64,000 bases of DNA from Serratia bockelmannii (GCF_008011855.1 NZ_VOUX01000003.1:186001-250000), one strand, 5' to 3'. Shown: positions 21,233-30,496, counted from the stretch's first letter. Program-made: numbers and translations. The notes: generated by a model from the letters alone, not told the origin.

Positions 21233-22015
21233 ATGAACACCTCTCGTATGCCGGCACTGTTTCTTGGCCACGGTAGCCCGATGAACGTGCTGGAAGACAA
21301 CCGTTACACCCGGGCATGGCGTGCGTTGGGTGAGTCATTGCCGCGGCCGAAGGCGATCGTGGCGGTTTCTGCGCATTGGTATACCCGCGGCACTGCGGTC
21401 ACTGCGATGGAAAAGCCCAAAACCATTCACGACTTCGGCGGGTTCCCGCAGGCGCTGTTTGATACCCGTTATCCGGCGCCGGGCTCTCCCGCGCTGGCCA
21501 CGCAGCTGCAGCACATTCTGGCGCCGGTGCCGGTGACGGCCGATCTCGGTGAGTGGGGGTTGGATCACGGTACTTGGGGCGTATTGATCAAGATGTATCC
21601 CAATGCCGATATCCCGGTGGTGCAGCTCAGCGTCGACGGCACGCAGCCGGCAGCCTATCACTATGAGCTGGGTCGTAAACTGGCGGCGCTGCGGGATGAG
21701 GGTGTGATGATCGTCGCCAGCGGCAACGTGGTACACAACCTGCGCATGGTGAAATGGCAGGGCGATACCAGCGCCTACCCGTGGGCGGAATCGTTCAATA
21801 ACTTTGTCCGGGATAACCTGCGCTATCGGGGCGACAACCACCCGCTGGTGGATTTCATGCGCCATGAGGGCGCGGCGTTGTCGAATCCGACGCCGGAACA
21901 CTATCTGCCGTTGCTGTACGTGCTCGGCGGCTGGGATGGAAAAGAAGCCATCAGCGTGCCGATCGACGGTATCGAAATGGGGGCGCTGAGCATGCTGTCG
22001 GTGCAGGTGGGGTAA
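21233..22015 (+). CDS. ygiD: 4,5-DOPA-extradiol-dioxygenase-like protein (LigB family)
   Basis: The 260-residue product belongs to the class III extradiol dioxygenases (LigB/DODA family). FLGHGSPMNVLE near the N-terminus supplies the first metal His; VSAHWYTRG, DHGTWGVL and ASGNVVHNLR supply the rest of the non-haem metal site. E. coli YgiD has been shown to open DOPA at the 4,5 bond; the physiological substrate is unknown. The ribosome site is GAGGA. It is followed by a bidirectional terminator and convergent with ygiC. Confidence 0.93.
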   Translation: MNTSRMPALFLGHGSPMNVLEDNRYTRAWRALGESLPRPKAIVAVSAHWYTRGTAVTAMEKPKTIHDFGGFPQALFDTRYPAPGSPALATQLQHILAPVPVTADLGEWGLDHGTWGVLIKMYPNADIPVVQLSVDGTQPAAYHYELGRKLAALRDEGVMIVASGNVVHNLRMVKWQGDTSAYPWAESFNNFVRDNLRYRGDNHPLVDFMRHEGAALSNPTPEHYLPLLYVLGGWDGKEAISVPIDGIEMGALSMLSVQVG

Positions 22016-22019
22016 AGAA

Positions 22020-22049
22020 AAAACGCCAGTCAGAGACTGGCGTTTTTGT
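22020..22049. terminator. Terminator between convergent ygiD and ygiC
   Basis: AAAAAACGCCAGTC-AGAG-ACTGGCGTTTTT, a 10-bp stem with A- and T-runs on each flank. Confidence 0.9.
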
Positions 22050-22063
22050 CTTCAGCGGGGCGA

Positions 22064-23224
22064 TCAGCCGAGGATGGTGTGCGGATAGAAGCGCGACAGA
22101 TCCTGCGTGATCAGTTCGCGATCTTCGCGCAGGCCGATGCCGCAGGGTTGATCGTTCACCAGCCAGCTGCCGATCAGCGTGTAGCTGTCTTCGAACTTTG
22201 GCAGCGGATGGAACTGCTGCACGATCATGCCTTCTTCACCGTACGGCCCATCGACGCGCGCCACTTCCTGACCGTTTTCGACGATCTGGATATTGGCGCC
22301 TTCGCGTGAGAACAGCGGTTTGGTGACGTAATGATCCATCGGCGGATGATCGTCTTGCGCGAAATAAGCCGGCAACAGGTTAGGGTGGTTAGGGAACATT
22401 TCCCACAGCAGCGGCAGCAGCGCCTTGTTGGAGATGATGCTCTTCCAGGCCGGCTCCAGCCAACGCACGCCGGCGTCTTCGAGCTTGGTGGAGAACATCT
22501 CGCGCAGCATGAATTCCCACGGGTAGAGCTTGAACAGGTTGCCGATCACCTGATCCTGCAGATCGGTGAACTGACCTTTCTCGCCAAGACCAATCTCTTC
22601 CATGAACAGGAACTCGGTCGGCAGACCGGCTTCCTGCGCGCAGTCCTGCAGATATTGCACCGTGCCGCGATCTTCTTCGCTGTCCTGGCAGCAGGCCAGG
22701 TGCAACAGGCCGAAGCCGTGATGCGCTTTCAGCTCGGCGAAACGCTCGATCAGCTTCTCCTGCAGGCTGTTGTACTGATCCGATTCCGGATCCAGCTTGC
22801 CGGCGTTGATCTGGTCTTCCAGCCACAGCCACTGGAAGAAGGCCGCCTCATACAGCGAGGTTGGCGTATCGGCGTTGTTCTCCAGCAGCTTCGGCGGGTT
22901 GACGCCGTCGTAGGCCAGATCGAGACGCGAATACAGCGACGGCTGGTTGGTGCGCCAGGAACTGCGCACGAACTCCCAGGTGTGTTTCGGAATGCAGAAC
23001 TTGGCCATCAGCTCATCGCTGCCGACCACCTTTTCCACCACCTGCAGGCACATCTGGTGCAGCTCGGCGGTGGCGTTTTCGATCTCTTCAATCTGCGCCA
23101 GCGTGAACTGGTAATAGGCGTCTTCACACCAGTACGGCTCGCCGTACATGGTGTGGAAACGGAAACCGAACTCGGTCGCTTTTTCACGCCAGTCCGGGCG
23201 CTCGGTAATAGCAATACGTTTCAT
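22064..23224 (-). CDS. ygiC: ATP-grasp protein of the glutathionylspermidine synthase family
   Basis: The 386-residue product resembles the synthetase half of E. coli Gss, an ATP-grasp amide ligase, but lacks the amidase half. Recognisable parts are [12 protein letters not shown] at the start, [34 protein letters not shown] and [19 protein letters not shown], the last being the ATP/metal part. For the E. coli homologues no glutathionylspermidine synthesis has been confirmed, so the substrate is open. It starts 3 bases after ygiB ends, so the two are cotranscribed and probably coupled. Confidence 0.9.
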   Translation of the reverse strand: MKRIAITERPDWREKATEFGFRFHTMYGEPYWCEDAYYQFTLAQIEEIENATAELHQMCLQVVEKVVGSDELMAKFCIPKHTWEFVRSSWRTNQPSLYSRLDLAYDGVNPPKLLENNADTPTSLYEAAFFQWLWLEDQINAGKLDPESDQYNSLQEKLIERFAELKAHHGFGLLHLACCQDSEEDRGTVQYLQDCAQEAGLPTEFLFMEEIGLGEKGQFTDLQDQVIGNLFKLYPWEFMLREMFSTKLEDAGVRWLEPAWKSIISNKALLPLLWEMFPNHPNLLPAYFAQDDHPPMDHYVTKPLFSREGANIQIVENGQEVARVDGPYGEEGMIVQQFHPLPKFEDSYTLIGSWLVNDQPCGIGLREDRELITQDLSRFYPHTILG

Positions 23225-23227
23225 GCA

Positions 23228-23890
23228 TCAACCGCCCATGCTGCGAGAGCCGGAGTTGGAAGTGGCGCTGCTGCGCTGCATGCTGGTCTGCTTGGCCACG
23301 GTCTCGCCGAAACCACCGCGAGTCACGGTGTTGGTGACCGCAGGCTTTGGCGCCATGGCGGTTTTCGGCACCGTCATGGTGCGGCCGCCGGCGGTGGCCG
23401 GGCCGTAGCTCTTGCCGCTGGCGTCGACAAACTTGCCGTTCGCCGGGCTGGCGGCGTTCTTGGAAGTGAACAGTGGCTGCTGCGCGAAGCCGGAACCGCC
23501 CATCAGGCGGCCCATCATGTAGCCCGCCATCAGCGGCATCCAGAAGCTGCCGCTGCTTTGCGATTCCGCCGCCATGCCGGCCTGTGCCGGCGCCTGGGTG
23601 CACTGCGCTTCGCCGAACTCGGCGACGCAGTCTTCGCGGGTGGCGTATTTCGGCGCGGTTTTCGCCGCTTCTTGCAGGGCGTTGTTGTAGGAGGTGGTGC
23701 ACTGCTCGCTCATCGAAGGATTGGCGCGCGAACAGTCATCGGCATTCTGATACAGGGAGACCGTTTCATCGCTCTTCTCGCAGCCGGCCAGCATAAAGAC
23801 GGCGCTGATCGCCAAGGCCACGGGCGCGACACGGTAGCTGCGCCAGGATTTGCGGAACGTCTCTTGGTTGATGTTTTTTGTCCGTTTCAT
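23228..23890 (-). CDS. ygiB: Predicted lipoprotein of the DUF1190 (YgiB) family
   Basis: The 220-residue product has a twin-positive start, a hydrophobic stretch and the lipobox MLAGC, so Cys37 is the likely acylated residue. After it come a conserved Cys-containing domain ([27 protein letters not shown]), a Gly/Met-rich segment ([14 protein letters not shown]) that may touch the membrane, and a Ser/Thr/Lys-rich tail ending SRSMGG. ATG 23890 (MKRTKN) matches the E. coli start; six more codons are open upstream. It forms a two-gene unit with ygiC. In E. coli the pair follows tolC; here the dha cluster lies between them. Confidence 0.92.
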   Translation of the reverse strand: MKRTKNINQETFRKSWRSYRVAPVALAISAVFMLAGCEKSDETVSLYQNADDCSRANPSMSEQCTTSYNNALQEAAKTAPKYATREDCVAEFGEAQCTQAPAQAGMAAESQSSGSFWMPLMAGYMMGRLMGGSGFAQQPLFTSKNAASPANGKFVDASGKSYGPATAGGRTMTVPKTAMAPKPAVTNTVTRGGFGETVAKQTSMQRSSATSNSGSRSMGG

Positions 23891-24061
23891 CGTTATCAAT
23901 CCCATCATGCGGGCTGTTTTCGCCCTTTCCCAGTAGTGGCGCTAAGGATAGGGGAAACATGGTCAAAATTAAAGCTGAAACGCCCGTAGAATCCACTCTT
24001 TACGCAGTTATACGTTGGGGTGTGCGCCAGTTCGCTTTCGCGGCGAAAAAACGCGCGTTGG

Positions 24062-24078
24062 CGTTTCATCATGAAACG
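24062..24078. promoter_or_regulatory. Operator-like palindrome 1 upstream of gldA-dhaKLM
   Basis: CGTTTCAT-C-ATGAAACG, a perfect inverted repeat with 8-base arms around one base. It shares the pattern GTTYCAT-N-ATGRAAC with palindrome 2, whose centre is 32 bases away, three turns of the helix. Likely a regulator site, DhaR being the first candidate by location (inference). Confidence 0.6.
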
Positions 24079-24094
24079 TTATCGCTATGATGAT

Positions 24095-24109
24095 GTTCCA
24101 TAATGGAAC
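24095..24109. promoter_or_regulatory. Operator-like palindrome 2 upstream of gldA-dhaKLM
   Basis: GTTCCAT-A-ATGGAAC, a perfect inverted repeat with 7-base arms. Same pattern as palindrome 1, on the same face of the helix. Confidence 0.6.
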
Positions 24110-24243
24110 AAAAATCGCGAAGCTCGCCAGGCGGATGGCAGGCGCTCATAGTCGAAGCACAACAACAAGCCGACGGCGAAGTCGGCGCGTCATCACCTGA
24201 TATCTGAACGTTACCATCGCCAACTCCCTACAAGGATCCGGTT

Positions 24244-25344
24244 ATGTTGAGAATCATCCAGTCACCAGGTAAATACATTCAGGGCGCCAATGCGCTAGCC
24301 GTCGTCGGCGAATACGCCAAATCCCTCGCCGATCATTACCTGGTGATCGCCGACGACTTCGTGATGCAGCTGGCGGGCGACACCCTGATGGGCAGCCTGC
24401 AGCAGCACGGCGTGAAACATCACGCGGCCCGCTTCAACGGCGAGTGCTGCCGCAAAGAGATAGACCGGCTCGGCCGCGAGCTGCAGGCCCACGGTTGCCG
24501 CGGAGTGATCGGCGTCGGCGGTGGTAAGACGCTCGACACCGCCAAGGCCGTCGCCCACTACCAACAGCTGCCGGTGGTGCTCATTCCCACCATTGCTTCC
24601 ACCGATGCGCCGACCAGCGCGCTGTCGGTTCTCTACACCGAACAGGGCGAATTCGCCGAATACCTGATCTACCCGCGCAACCCAGATATGGTGGTGATGG
24701 ACAGTTCCATCATCGCCAACGCGCCGGTGCGCCTGCTGGTGGCCGGCATGGGCGACGCGCTTTCCACCTATTTCGAGGCGCAGGCCTGCTTCGACGCTCA
24801 GGCCACCAGCATGGCCGGCGGCAAATCGACGCTGGCGGCGCTCAGTCTGGCGCGGCTGTGCTATGACACGCTGCTGGCCGAAGGGGTGAAGGCCAAGCTG
24901 GCGGTCGAGGCCGGCGTGGTAACGGAAGCGGTGGAGCGCATTATTGAGGCCAATACGTATTTGAGCGGCATCGGCTTCGAGAGTAGCGGGCTGGCGGCGG
25001 CGCACGCCATTCACAACGGTTTCACCGTGCTGGAAGAGTGCCACCACCTGTATCACGGCGAAAAAGTGGCGTTCGGCACCTTGGCGCAGCTGGTATTGCA
25101 GAACAGCCCGATGGCGCAGATTGAAACCGTGTTGGCGTTTTGCCATGACATCGGCCTGCCGATCACGCTGGCGCAGATGGGCGTCACCGGCGACGCGACG
25201 GCGAAGATGATGGCGGTGGCCGAGGCCAGTTGCGCCGCCGGCGAAACCATTCACAACATGCCGTTCAAGGTCACCCCTGCGGGCGTGCAGGCGGCGATCC
25301 TGACGGCGGACAGGCTGGGCGCCGCCTGGCTGCAGCGTCATTGA
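24244..25344 (+). CDS. gldA: Glycerol dehydrogenase (NAD+)
   Basis: Oxidises glycerol to dihydroxyacetone in the cytoplasm. The 366-residue product (E. coli 367) belongs to the iron-type alcohol dehydrogenases but uses zinc. The NAD site [16 protein letters not shown] is at about residues 91-106, the substrate region [15 protein letters not shown] at about 117, and the metal His residues lie in AAHAIHNGF (about 256) and YHGEKVAFG (about 273). First gene of a four-gene operon; the dihydroxyacetone it makes is the substrate of DhaKL immediately downstream. Confidence 0.97.
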   Translation: MLRIIQSPGKYIQGANALAVVGEYAKSLADHYLVIADDFVMQLAGDTLMGSLQQHGVKHHAARFNGECCRKEIDRLGRELQAHGCRGVIGVGGGKTLDTAKAVAHYQQLPVVLIPTIASTDAPTSALSVLYTEQGEFAEYLIYPRNPDMVVMDSSIIANAPVRLLVAGMGDALSTYFEAQACFDAQATSMAGGKSTLAALSLARLCYDTLLAEGVKAKLAVEAGVVTEAVERIIEANTYLSGIGFESSGLAAAHAIHNGFTVLEECHHLYHGEKVAFGTLAQLVLQNSPMAQIETVLAFCHDIGLPITLAQMGVTGDATAKMMAVAEASCAAGETIHNMPFKVTPAGVQAAILTADRLGAAWLQRH

Positions 25345-25395
25345 TACCGTTGGGGCGCGGTGCGCCGCGCCCCTGGGCTTACAGAGGAAATCATC

Positions 25396-26466
25396 GTGAA
25401 AAAACTGATTAATCAGGTCGAGTCGGTGTTGGAAGAGCAGTTGCAGGGGCTGGCGGAGGCCCATCCCGAGTTGCTGGTGCACGCGGATCCGGTGTTCGTG
25501 ACCCGCGCCGACGCGCCGGTGGCGGGCAAGGTGGCGATCCTGTCCGGCGGCGGTAGCGGCCACGAGCCGATGCACTGCGGTTTCGTCGGCGAAGGGATGC
25601 TCGACGGCGCCTGTCCGGGCGAGATTTTCACCTCGCCGACGCCGGATAAAATGTACGAGTGCGGTCAGGCGATCGACGGCGGCGCCGGCGTGTTGCTGCT
25701 GATTAAGAACTACACCGGCGACGTGCTCAACTTCGAAACCGCCACCGAACTGCTGCACGACAGCGGCGTCGCGGTGGCGACGGTGCTGGTGGATGACGAC
25801 GTGGCGGTCAAAGACAGCCTGTTCACTGCTGGGCGACGCGGGGTGGCCAACACCGTGCTGATGGAGAAACTGCTGGGCGCCGCCGCAGCGCGCGGCGACG
25901 ATCTGGACAGCGTGGTGACGCTGGGACATCGCATCAACAACCACGGGCATTCGATTGGCATTGCGCTGGGTGCCTGTACCGTCCCCGCCGCCGGCAAACC
26001 GTCGTTCACCCTGGCGGAGAACGAGATGGAGTTCGGCGTCGGCATTCACGGCGAGCCGGGCATTGCGCGCCGCACGTTCACCACGCTCAACGCGGCGGTG
26101 GACGACATGTTCCATACGTTGATCGACCACGGCCACTATCAGCGCACGATCCGCGTCTGGGATCGTCAGCAGGGCGAGTGGCGCGACGAGATGCAGACCA
26201 AGCAGCCGCTGACGCGCGGCGATCGGGTGATCGCGTTGGTCAATAACCTGGGTGCCACGCCGCTGTCCGAGCTGTATGGCGTCTACCATCGATTGGCGGA
26301 GCGTTGCGCCGAGGCGGGCATCATTATCGAACGCAACCTGGTGGGTTCTTATTGCACCTCGCTTGATATGCAGGGTGTGTCCATCACGTTGTTGAACGTG
26401 GACGACGAGCTGTTGTCCTTGTGGGATGCGCCGGTGAAAACGCCTGCGCTGCGTTGGGGTTGCTGA
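25396..26466 (+). CDS. dhaK: PTS-dependent dihydroxyacetone kinase, substrate-binding subunit
   Basis: Binds dihydroxyacetone covalently and presents it to DhaL-ADP for phosphorylation. The 356-residue product has exactly the E. coli length. The N-terminal SGGGSGHEPMHCGF and the FGVGIHGEPG motif are present; the substrate-binding His falls at residue 218, as in E. coli. The start is GTG 25396 (VKKLINQ) with GAGGA 8 bases upstream; the frame is open 12 codons further but without similarity. By family knowledge DhaK also acts on DhaR as a co-regulator. Confidence 0.97.
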   Translation: MKKLINQVESVLEEQLQGLAEAHPELLVHADPVFVTRADAPVAGKVAILSGGGSGHEPMHCGFVGEGMLDGACPGEIFTSPTPDKMYECGQAIDGGAGVLLLIKNYTGDVLNFETATELLHDSGVAVATVLVDDDVAVKDSLFTAGRRGVANTVLMEKLLGAAAARGDDLDSVVTLGHRINNHGHSIGIALGACTVPAAGKPSFTLAENEMEFGVGIHGEPGIARRTFTTLNAAVDDMFHTLIDHGHYQRTIRVWDRQQGEWRDEMQTKQPLTRGDRVIALVNNLGATPLSELYGVYHRLAERCAEAGIIIERNLVGSYCTSLDMQGVSITLLNVDDELLSLWDAPVKTPALRWGC

Positions 26467-26475
26467 GGAGGAATT

Positions 26476-27108
26476 ATGGCGTTGACCAAACAACAGGTCG
26501 TCGATTGGCTGATGCGTTGCGGCGAAGTATTCAGCCGGGAGCGCGATTTTCTCACCCAACTGGACACCGAGATCGGCGATGCCGACCACGGTCTGAACAT
26601 GAATCGCGGTTTCAATAAGGTGGTGGAAAAGCTGCCGTCGGTGGCGGACAAGGATATCGGCTTTATCCTGAAAAACACCGGTATGACGCTGCTGTCGAGC
26701 GTGGGCGGCGCCAGCGGTCCGCTGTTCGGCACCTTCTTCATCCGCGCGGCGCAGGCGGCGAACGCCAAGCAAAGCCTGGATCTGGTGGAGCTGCATCAGG
26801 TGATGCAGGAAGGGGTGGAAGGCGTGGTGATGCGCGGTAAGGCGGAGCCGGGCGACAAGACCATGTGCGACGTCTGGTGGCCGGTGGTGGAAAGCCTCGG
26901 CCAGTCCGCGCAGCAGAACCTGAGCGTGGCGGAGGCGCTGCAGCGCGCCGCCGACAGCGCCGAGCGGGCGGTGGAGAGCACCATTACCATGCAGGCGCGT
27001 AAAGGGCGGGCCAGTTACCTGGGCGAGCGTAGCATCGGCCACCAGGATCCCGGCGCCACTTCGGTGATGTTGATGATGAAAACGCTGGCCGAGGTCGCCG
27101 GCAGTTAG
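26476..27108 (+). CDS. dhaL: Dihydroxyacetone kinase, ADP-binding subunit
   Basis: Carries a tightly bound ADP that is rephosphorylated by DhaM and passes the phosphate to dihydroxyacetone held by DhaK. The 210-residue product has the Asp cluster that coordinates Mg-ADP in DTEIGDADHGLNMNRGF (about residues 30-46), the phosphate loop SSVGGASGPLFGT (about 79-91) and the C-terminal GDKTMCDVW and GERSIGHQDPGATS. It lies 9 bases after dhaK with ribosome site GAGGAGG. E. coli DhaL is 210 residues too. Confidence 0.97.
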   Translation: MALTKQQVVDWLMRCGEVFSRERDFLTQLDTEIGDADHGLNMNRGFNKVVEKLPSVADKDIGFILKNTGMTLLSSVGGASGPLFGTFFIRAAQAANAKQSLDLVELHQVMQEGVEGVVMRGKAEPGDKTMCDVWWPVVESLGQSAQQNLSVAEALQRAADSAERAVESTITMQARKGRASYLGERSIGHQDPGATSVMLMMKTLAEVAGS

Positions 27109-27119
27109 CAGGAGGCGAG

Positions 27120-28550
27120 ATGATTAATATCGTGGTGGTTTCGCACAGCGCGTTGCTGGCGCGCGGCGTTGAGCAGTTGGCGCGGCAGATGATGCGCGGT
27201 GACGGCTGCAAATTGGCGCTGGCGGCGGGCGTGGATGACGAGCAGCACCCGATCGGTACCGACGCGGTCAAAGTGATGGAGGCGATCGAAGCGGTCGCCG
27301 GCGGCGACGGCGTTCTGGTGCTGATGGATCTGGGCAGCGCGCTGCTCAGTGCCGAAACCGCGCTCGATCTGCTGGACCCGGACCTGGCCGCCAAAGTGCG
27401 GCTGTGCGCGGCGCCGCTGGTTGAAGGCACCCTGGCGGCGGTGGTGGCCTCCAACTCCGGTGCTTCGCTGGAACAGGTGGTGGCGGAGGCGCAGGGGGCG
27501 CTGCAGGCCAAGCAGGCACAGCTGGGTGAGGCTTCACCGACGGCGAAAAGCGTGGCCTTGCCGCTGGCGCAGGGCAAAAGCGTAACCTGGACGGTGCAGA
27601 ACCCGCACGGGCTGCATGCGCGCCCGGCGGCGCGGCTGGTCGAGACGCTGGCGCCGTTCAAGGCCGAGCTGGTACTGGAGAAGCAGGGGCAGTGCGTCGA
27701 TCCGCGCAGCCTCAATCAGCTGGCGCTGCTGCAGGTGCGTCACGGCGACACCGTTCGCCTGATTGCCGACGGTGCGCAGGCGGACGAGGCGCTGGCGGCG
27801 TTCAAAGCGCTGGCGGAACAACATTTCGGCGAGACGGTCTCCGAGCGGCAGCAGCCTTCGCTGCACGGTATCCCGGTGGCGGAAAGCGTCACCAGCGGAC
27901 CCGTGTTCCAGGCCCACAGCTTCTGGCCGCCAACCGTCGATCGACGGATTGGTGCGGACGAGGTGTTGGGCGAACAGCAACGCCTGCGGGAGGCACTACA
28001 GCACACGCTGAGCGATCTGAACCGGCTGGCGGAGCGTACCGGCACGCTGATCGGCAAGCCGCAGGCGGCGATCTTCGGCGCCCACAGCATGCTGCTGGAC
28101 GATCCGGATCTGCAGCAGGCGGCTTACACCCGCATCGCGCAGCAGCTGTGCTGCGCCGAGCAGGCCTGGCGGCAGGTGCTGGGGGCGATCGCCGAAGAGT
28201 ACCGTGAGCTGGATGACGACTACATGCGGGCGCGCGAATTGGACGTGCGCGACATGCTGCGCCGCACGCTGTGCCATCTGCAGGGGCTGCCGCTGCCGGC
28301 CATGGCGCTCGCAGAACCGTCAATCTTGGTGATGGACGAGCTGATGCCCTCGGAGGTGGTGATGCTCGACAGGCGGCTGGTGCTCGGCATCTGCCTGAGC
28401 GGCGGCAATGCCCTGTCGCACAGCGCCATTCTGGCGAAGGCGATGGGCATTCCGATGGTGGTCGGCATGCAGGATTGCCTGAGCAAAACCCGCAGCGGGC
28501 AGAAGGCGATGCTGGACGCCGCGCGCGGGGTATTGCAGCTCAGCCACTAG
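27120..28550 (+). CDS. dhaM: Dihydroxyacetone kinase phosphotransfer subunit (EIIA-HPr-EI fusion)
   Basis: Relays phosphate from PEP, through EI and HPr, to ADP on DhaL. The 476-residue product has three parts: a mannose-type EIIA domain (1-130, active His9 in VVVSHSALL), an HPr-like domain (about 155-245, His166 in NPHGLHARPA) and the N-terminal part of Enzyme I (about 255-476, His434 in GGNALSHSAILAKAMG). All three phospho-acceptor histidines are intact. It is 11 bases after dhaL, and its last 4 bases overlap the end of dhaR on the other strand. Confidence 0.97.
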   Translation: MINIVVVSHSALLARGVEQLARQMMRGDGCKLALAAGVDDEQHPIGTDAVKVMEAIEAVAGGDGVLVLMDLGSALLSAETALDLLDPDLAAKVRLCAAPLVEGTLAAVVASNSGASLEQVVAEAQGALQAKQAQLGEASPTAKSVALPLAQGKSVTWTVQNPHGLHARPAARLVETLAPFKAELVLEKQGQCVDPRSLNQLALLQVRHGDTVRLIADGAQADEALAAFKALAEQHFGETVSERQQPSLHGIPVAESVTSGPVFQAHSFWPPTVDRRIGADEVLGEQQRLREALQHTLSDLNRLAERTGTLIGKPQAAIFGAHSMLLDDPDLQQAAYTRIAQQLCCAEQAWRQVLGAIAEEYRELDDDYMRARELDVRDMLRRTLCHLQGLPLPAMALAEPSILVMDELMPSEVVMLDRRLVLGICLSGGNALSHSAILAKAMGIPMVVGMQDCLSKTRSGQKAMLDAARGVLQLSH

Positions 28551-30496
28551 GCACGCAGCTTGAACTGGCGGATGTCGATCCCGTGCTGTTTGATCTTCCG
28601 CCACAGCGTGGTGCGGCCGATGCCCAGCAGCTGCGCCATCTCCGTCACCTGGCCACGGCTGACGGTCGCCGCGCGCAGGATCGCCTGGCGTTCCATGTCC
28701 GTCAGCGTCAACAGCGGTGCGCCGGGCTGCGGATCGCTTTCCAGCAGCGACGGCTGGCCGAGCAGGTGCGCCGGCAGATCCGCCAACTGGATGTGGTGAC
28801 CGTGGCAAATCATTGCCGCGCGCTCCACCACCCCTTTCAGTTCCAAATCGTTGCCCGGCCACAGATAAAGCGCCAACTGGGTCATCACCTCGTCATCGAC
28901 CCGGAAGCGACACTGAAAATGCAGCTCCAGCGTGCGCAAATGGTGTTTGACCAGCAGCGGAATATCGCTCAGCCGCTGGCGCAGCGGCGGGATCAGGATT
29001 TCGAACGCCTGCAGGCTGTAAAATAGCTGGCGGCGGAAACGGTTTTGCTGCACCAGCAGCGGCAGATCGGCGGCGCTGCCGGCGATCACACGCACATCGA
29101 CCGGGATCACCCGGCTGGAATTGAGGCGGATCACCACGCCGGTTTTCAACACCTGCAGTAGCGCCGACTGCATCTCCGCCGGCAGGTATTCGATCTGTTC
29201 GAGGTACAGCGTGCCGCCGTTGGCCAATTCGAATTTACTGAGCTGGCCCGCCTCTTCTTCGCTGGCGTCGTTGCCCAGCAGCTCACGCAGCCCCTGCGCC
29301 TGCGTCAGCAGCTGGCAGTTGAGGGCGATATACGGCCCGGCGGCGCGTTCGCCGGCGTTGTGGATAGCCTGGCTGAGCAGCTCTTTGCCAACGCCTTCTT
29401 CCCCGCGCAACAGGATCGGATGCTGGCCTTTGGCCGCCTGCTGCCCGTAACGGATCAGTCGCCGCATTTCCAGCGAAGTGGAGGGCATCTGTTCGAAGCT
29501 GTGGCTGACGCGCCCCAGCTGGCTGCTGACATACTGGCGCAGCCGTTCGAGCGGGTGCAGCAGGGCGATGAAACTGCAGCGATCGCCGTCGAAAATCGGC
29601 TTGAGCGTCAGCAATGCGGCGATAAATTGTCGCTGACTTTCGAAGGTGACTTCGACGTGTTGCAGCGGTTGGCGATCGGCGATGGCGCGCTTGAGCAGCG
29701 CGGGCAGCGTCAACAGCTGCGTCAGCGGCTTGCCCTGGCTCTGCTGTTCGTCCAGCTTCAGCAGGCCGGCGGCGCGCTGGTTGATGTATTGCAGGTAGCC
29801 GCGGTGATCCCAGGCCATGACGCCGTCGTCCACGCCGTCCAGCAGGCCGTAAAGCTGATTCAGATGGCGGTTGGATTCCGCCAGCAGGCCGTCGGCGTTC
29901 AGCGAGTTACCGATTTCGCGGGCGATGGCCAGCGTCAGCGACAGATCGCCGGCGGCGCAATCGGCCAGCAGGCAACCCAGGGCGATCGAGCCGCGCTGGC
30001 GGCCGCTGTTGTCGTAGACCGGCGTGGCGCAGAACGACCAGCCGTGCAGCGCCCGGCGCACATGCTCTTCACCGCTCACCCGTACCGGGTGGCCTTCCGC
30101 CGCCGCCAGCGCCGGAGCATTGGTGCCGATCTGTCCCTCGGCCCAGTAAGCGCCGGGGGCGAATCCCAGTTGCTGCAAATGCTCCCAGGTTTGGGCGTCG
30201 CCGCAATGCCACAGCGTGCAGCCGCTTTCGTCGAGGATCAGCAACAGACAACGTCGCGGCTCCATGTATTCGCAGGCGTCTTCCAGCGCCGCCTGGCCAA
30301 GCGTCAGCAGATCGTTCTTGCGGCGGCAAATCGATTCGAAGGTGGCGCCCTGAGCGCGGTGCGGTGCCTGCCAAACGTCTGGCTGCATCAGGCTGCGGCA
30401 GCGTAGCCAGGAGGCGTAAACGGCTTGTGTCGGGCGCAGCGGCGGCGGCAGTTCACCGTCGTTAATCAGCCGCTGCCAGCGTGAATCGTTGTCCAT
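28547..30496 (-). CDS. dhaR: Transcriptional regulator of the dihydroxyacetone kinase operon
   Basis: The 649-residue product has an N-terminal GAF-like sensor region, a PAS domain (about 215-310), an AAA+ domain (about 335-560) and a Fis-type DNA-binding helix-turn-helix (MAQLLGIGRTTLWRKIKQ, about 620-640). The AAA+ part keeps a Walker A (RGEEGVGKE), but the sigma-54 contact loop GAFTGA is missing (LLGNDASEEEAG lies in its place) and Walker B is changed (TLYLEQIEYL instead of LFLDEI). This fits the known E. coli DhaR, which works with sigma-70 RNA polymerase and is switched by DhaK and DhaL. It is convergent with dhaM and overlaps it by 4 bases. Confidence 0.95.
   Translation of the reverse strand: MDNDSRWQRLINDGELPPPLRPTQAVYASWLRCRSLMQPDVWQAPHRAQGATFESICRRKNDLLTLGQAALEDACEYMEPRRCLLLILDESGCTLWHCGDAQTWEHLQQLGFAPGAYWAEGQIGTNAPALAAAEGHPVRVSGEEHVRRALHGWSFCATPVYDNSGRQRGSIALGCLLADCAAGDLSLTLAIAREIGNSLNADGLLAESNRHLNQLYGLLDGVDDGVMAWDHRGYLQYINQRAAGLLKLDEQQSQGKPLTQLLTLPALLKRAIADRQPLQHVEVTFESQRQFIAALLTLKPIFDGDRCSFIALLHPLERLRQYVSSQLGRVSHSFEQMPSTSLEMRRLIRYGQQAAKGQHPILLRGEEGVGKELLSQAIHNAGERAAGPYIALNCQLLTQAQGLRELLGNDASEEEAGQLSKFELANGGTLYLEQIEYLPAEMQSALLQVLKTGVVIRLNSSRVIPVDVRVIAGSAADLPLLVQQNRFRRQLFYSLQAFEILIPPLRQRLSDIPLLVKHHLRTLELHFQCRFRVDDEVMTQLALYLWPGNDLELKGVVERAAMICHGHHIQLADLPAHLLGQPSLLESDPQPGAPLLTLTDMERQAILRAATVSRGQVTEMAQLLGIGRTTLWRKIKQHGIDIRQFKLRA

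Larger units (their letters stand above)
23891..24243. other. Divergent regulatory region between ygiB and gldA
   Basis: 353 bases without a gene. It holds the ygiB promoter side (23891-23960), two matching palindromes at 24062-24078 and 24095-24109, a possible -10 TATGAT at 24086-24091 between them, and about 130 bases of leader before gldA. No sigma-54 -24/-12 element is evident. Confidence 0.6.

Noticed and set aside
22331-23989. Long open frame opposite ygiC and ygiB
   Set aside because: Crosses the junction of two recognised genes on the other strand; no recognisable domain.
24110-24243. Possible sigma-54 promoter before gldA
   Set aside because: TGGCAGG occurs near 24134 but lacks the GC at the -12 position; DhaR also lacks the sigma-54 contact loop.
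24295-27042. Open frame of over 900 codons opposite gldA-dhaK-dhaL
   Set aside because: It spans three well-supported genes and their junctions antisense, with low-complexity His/Arg/Gln content; an effect of high G+C codon use.
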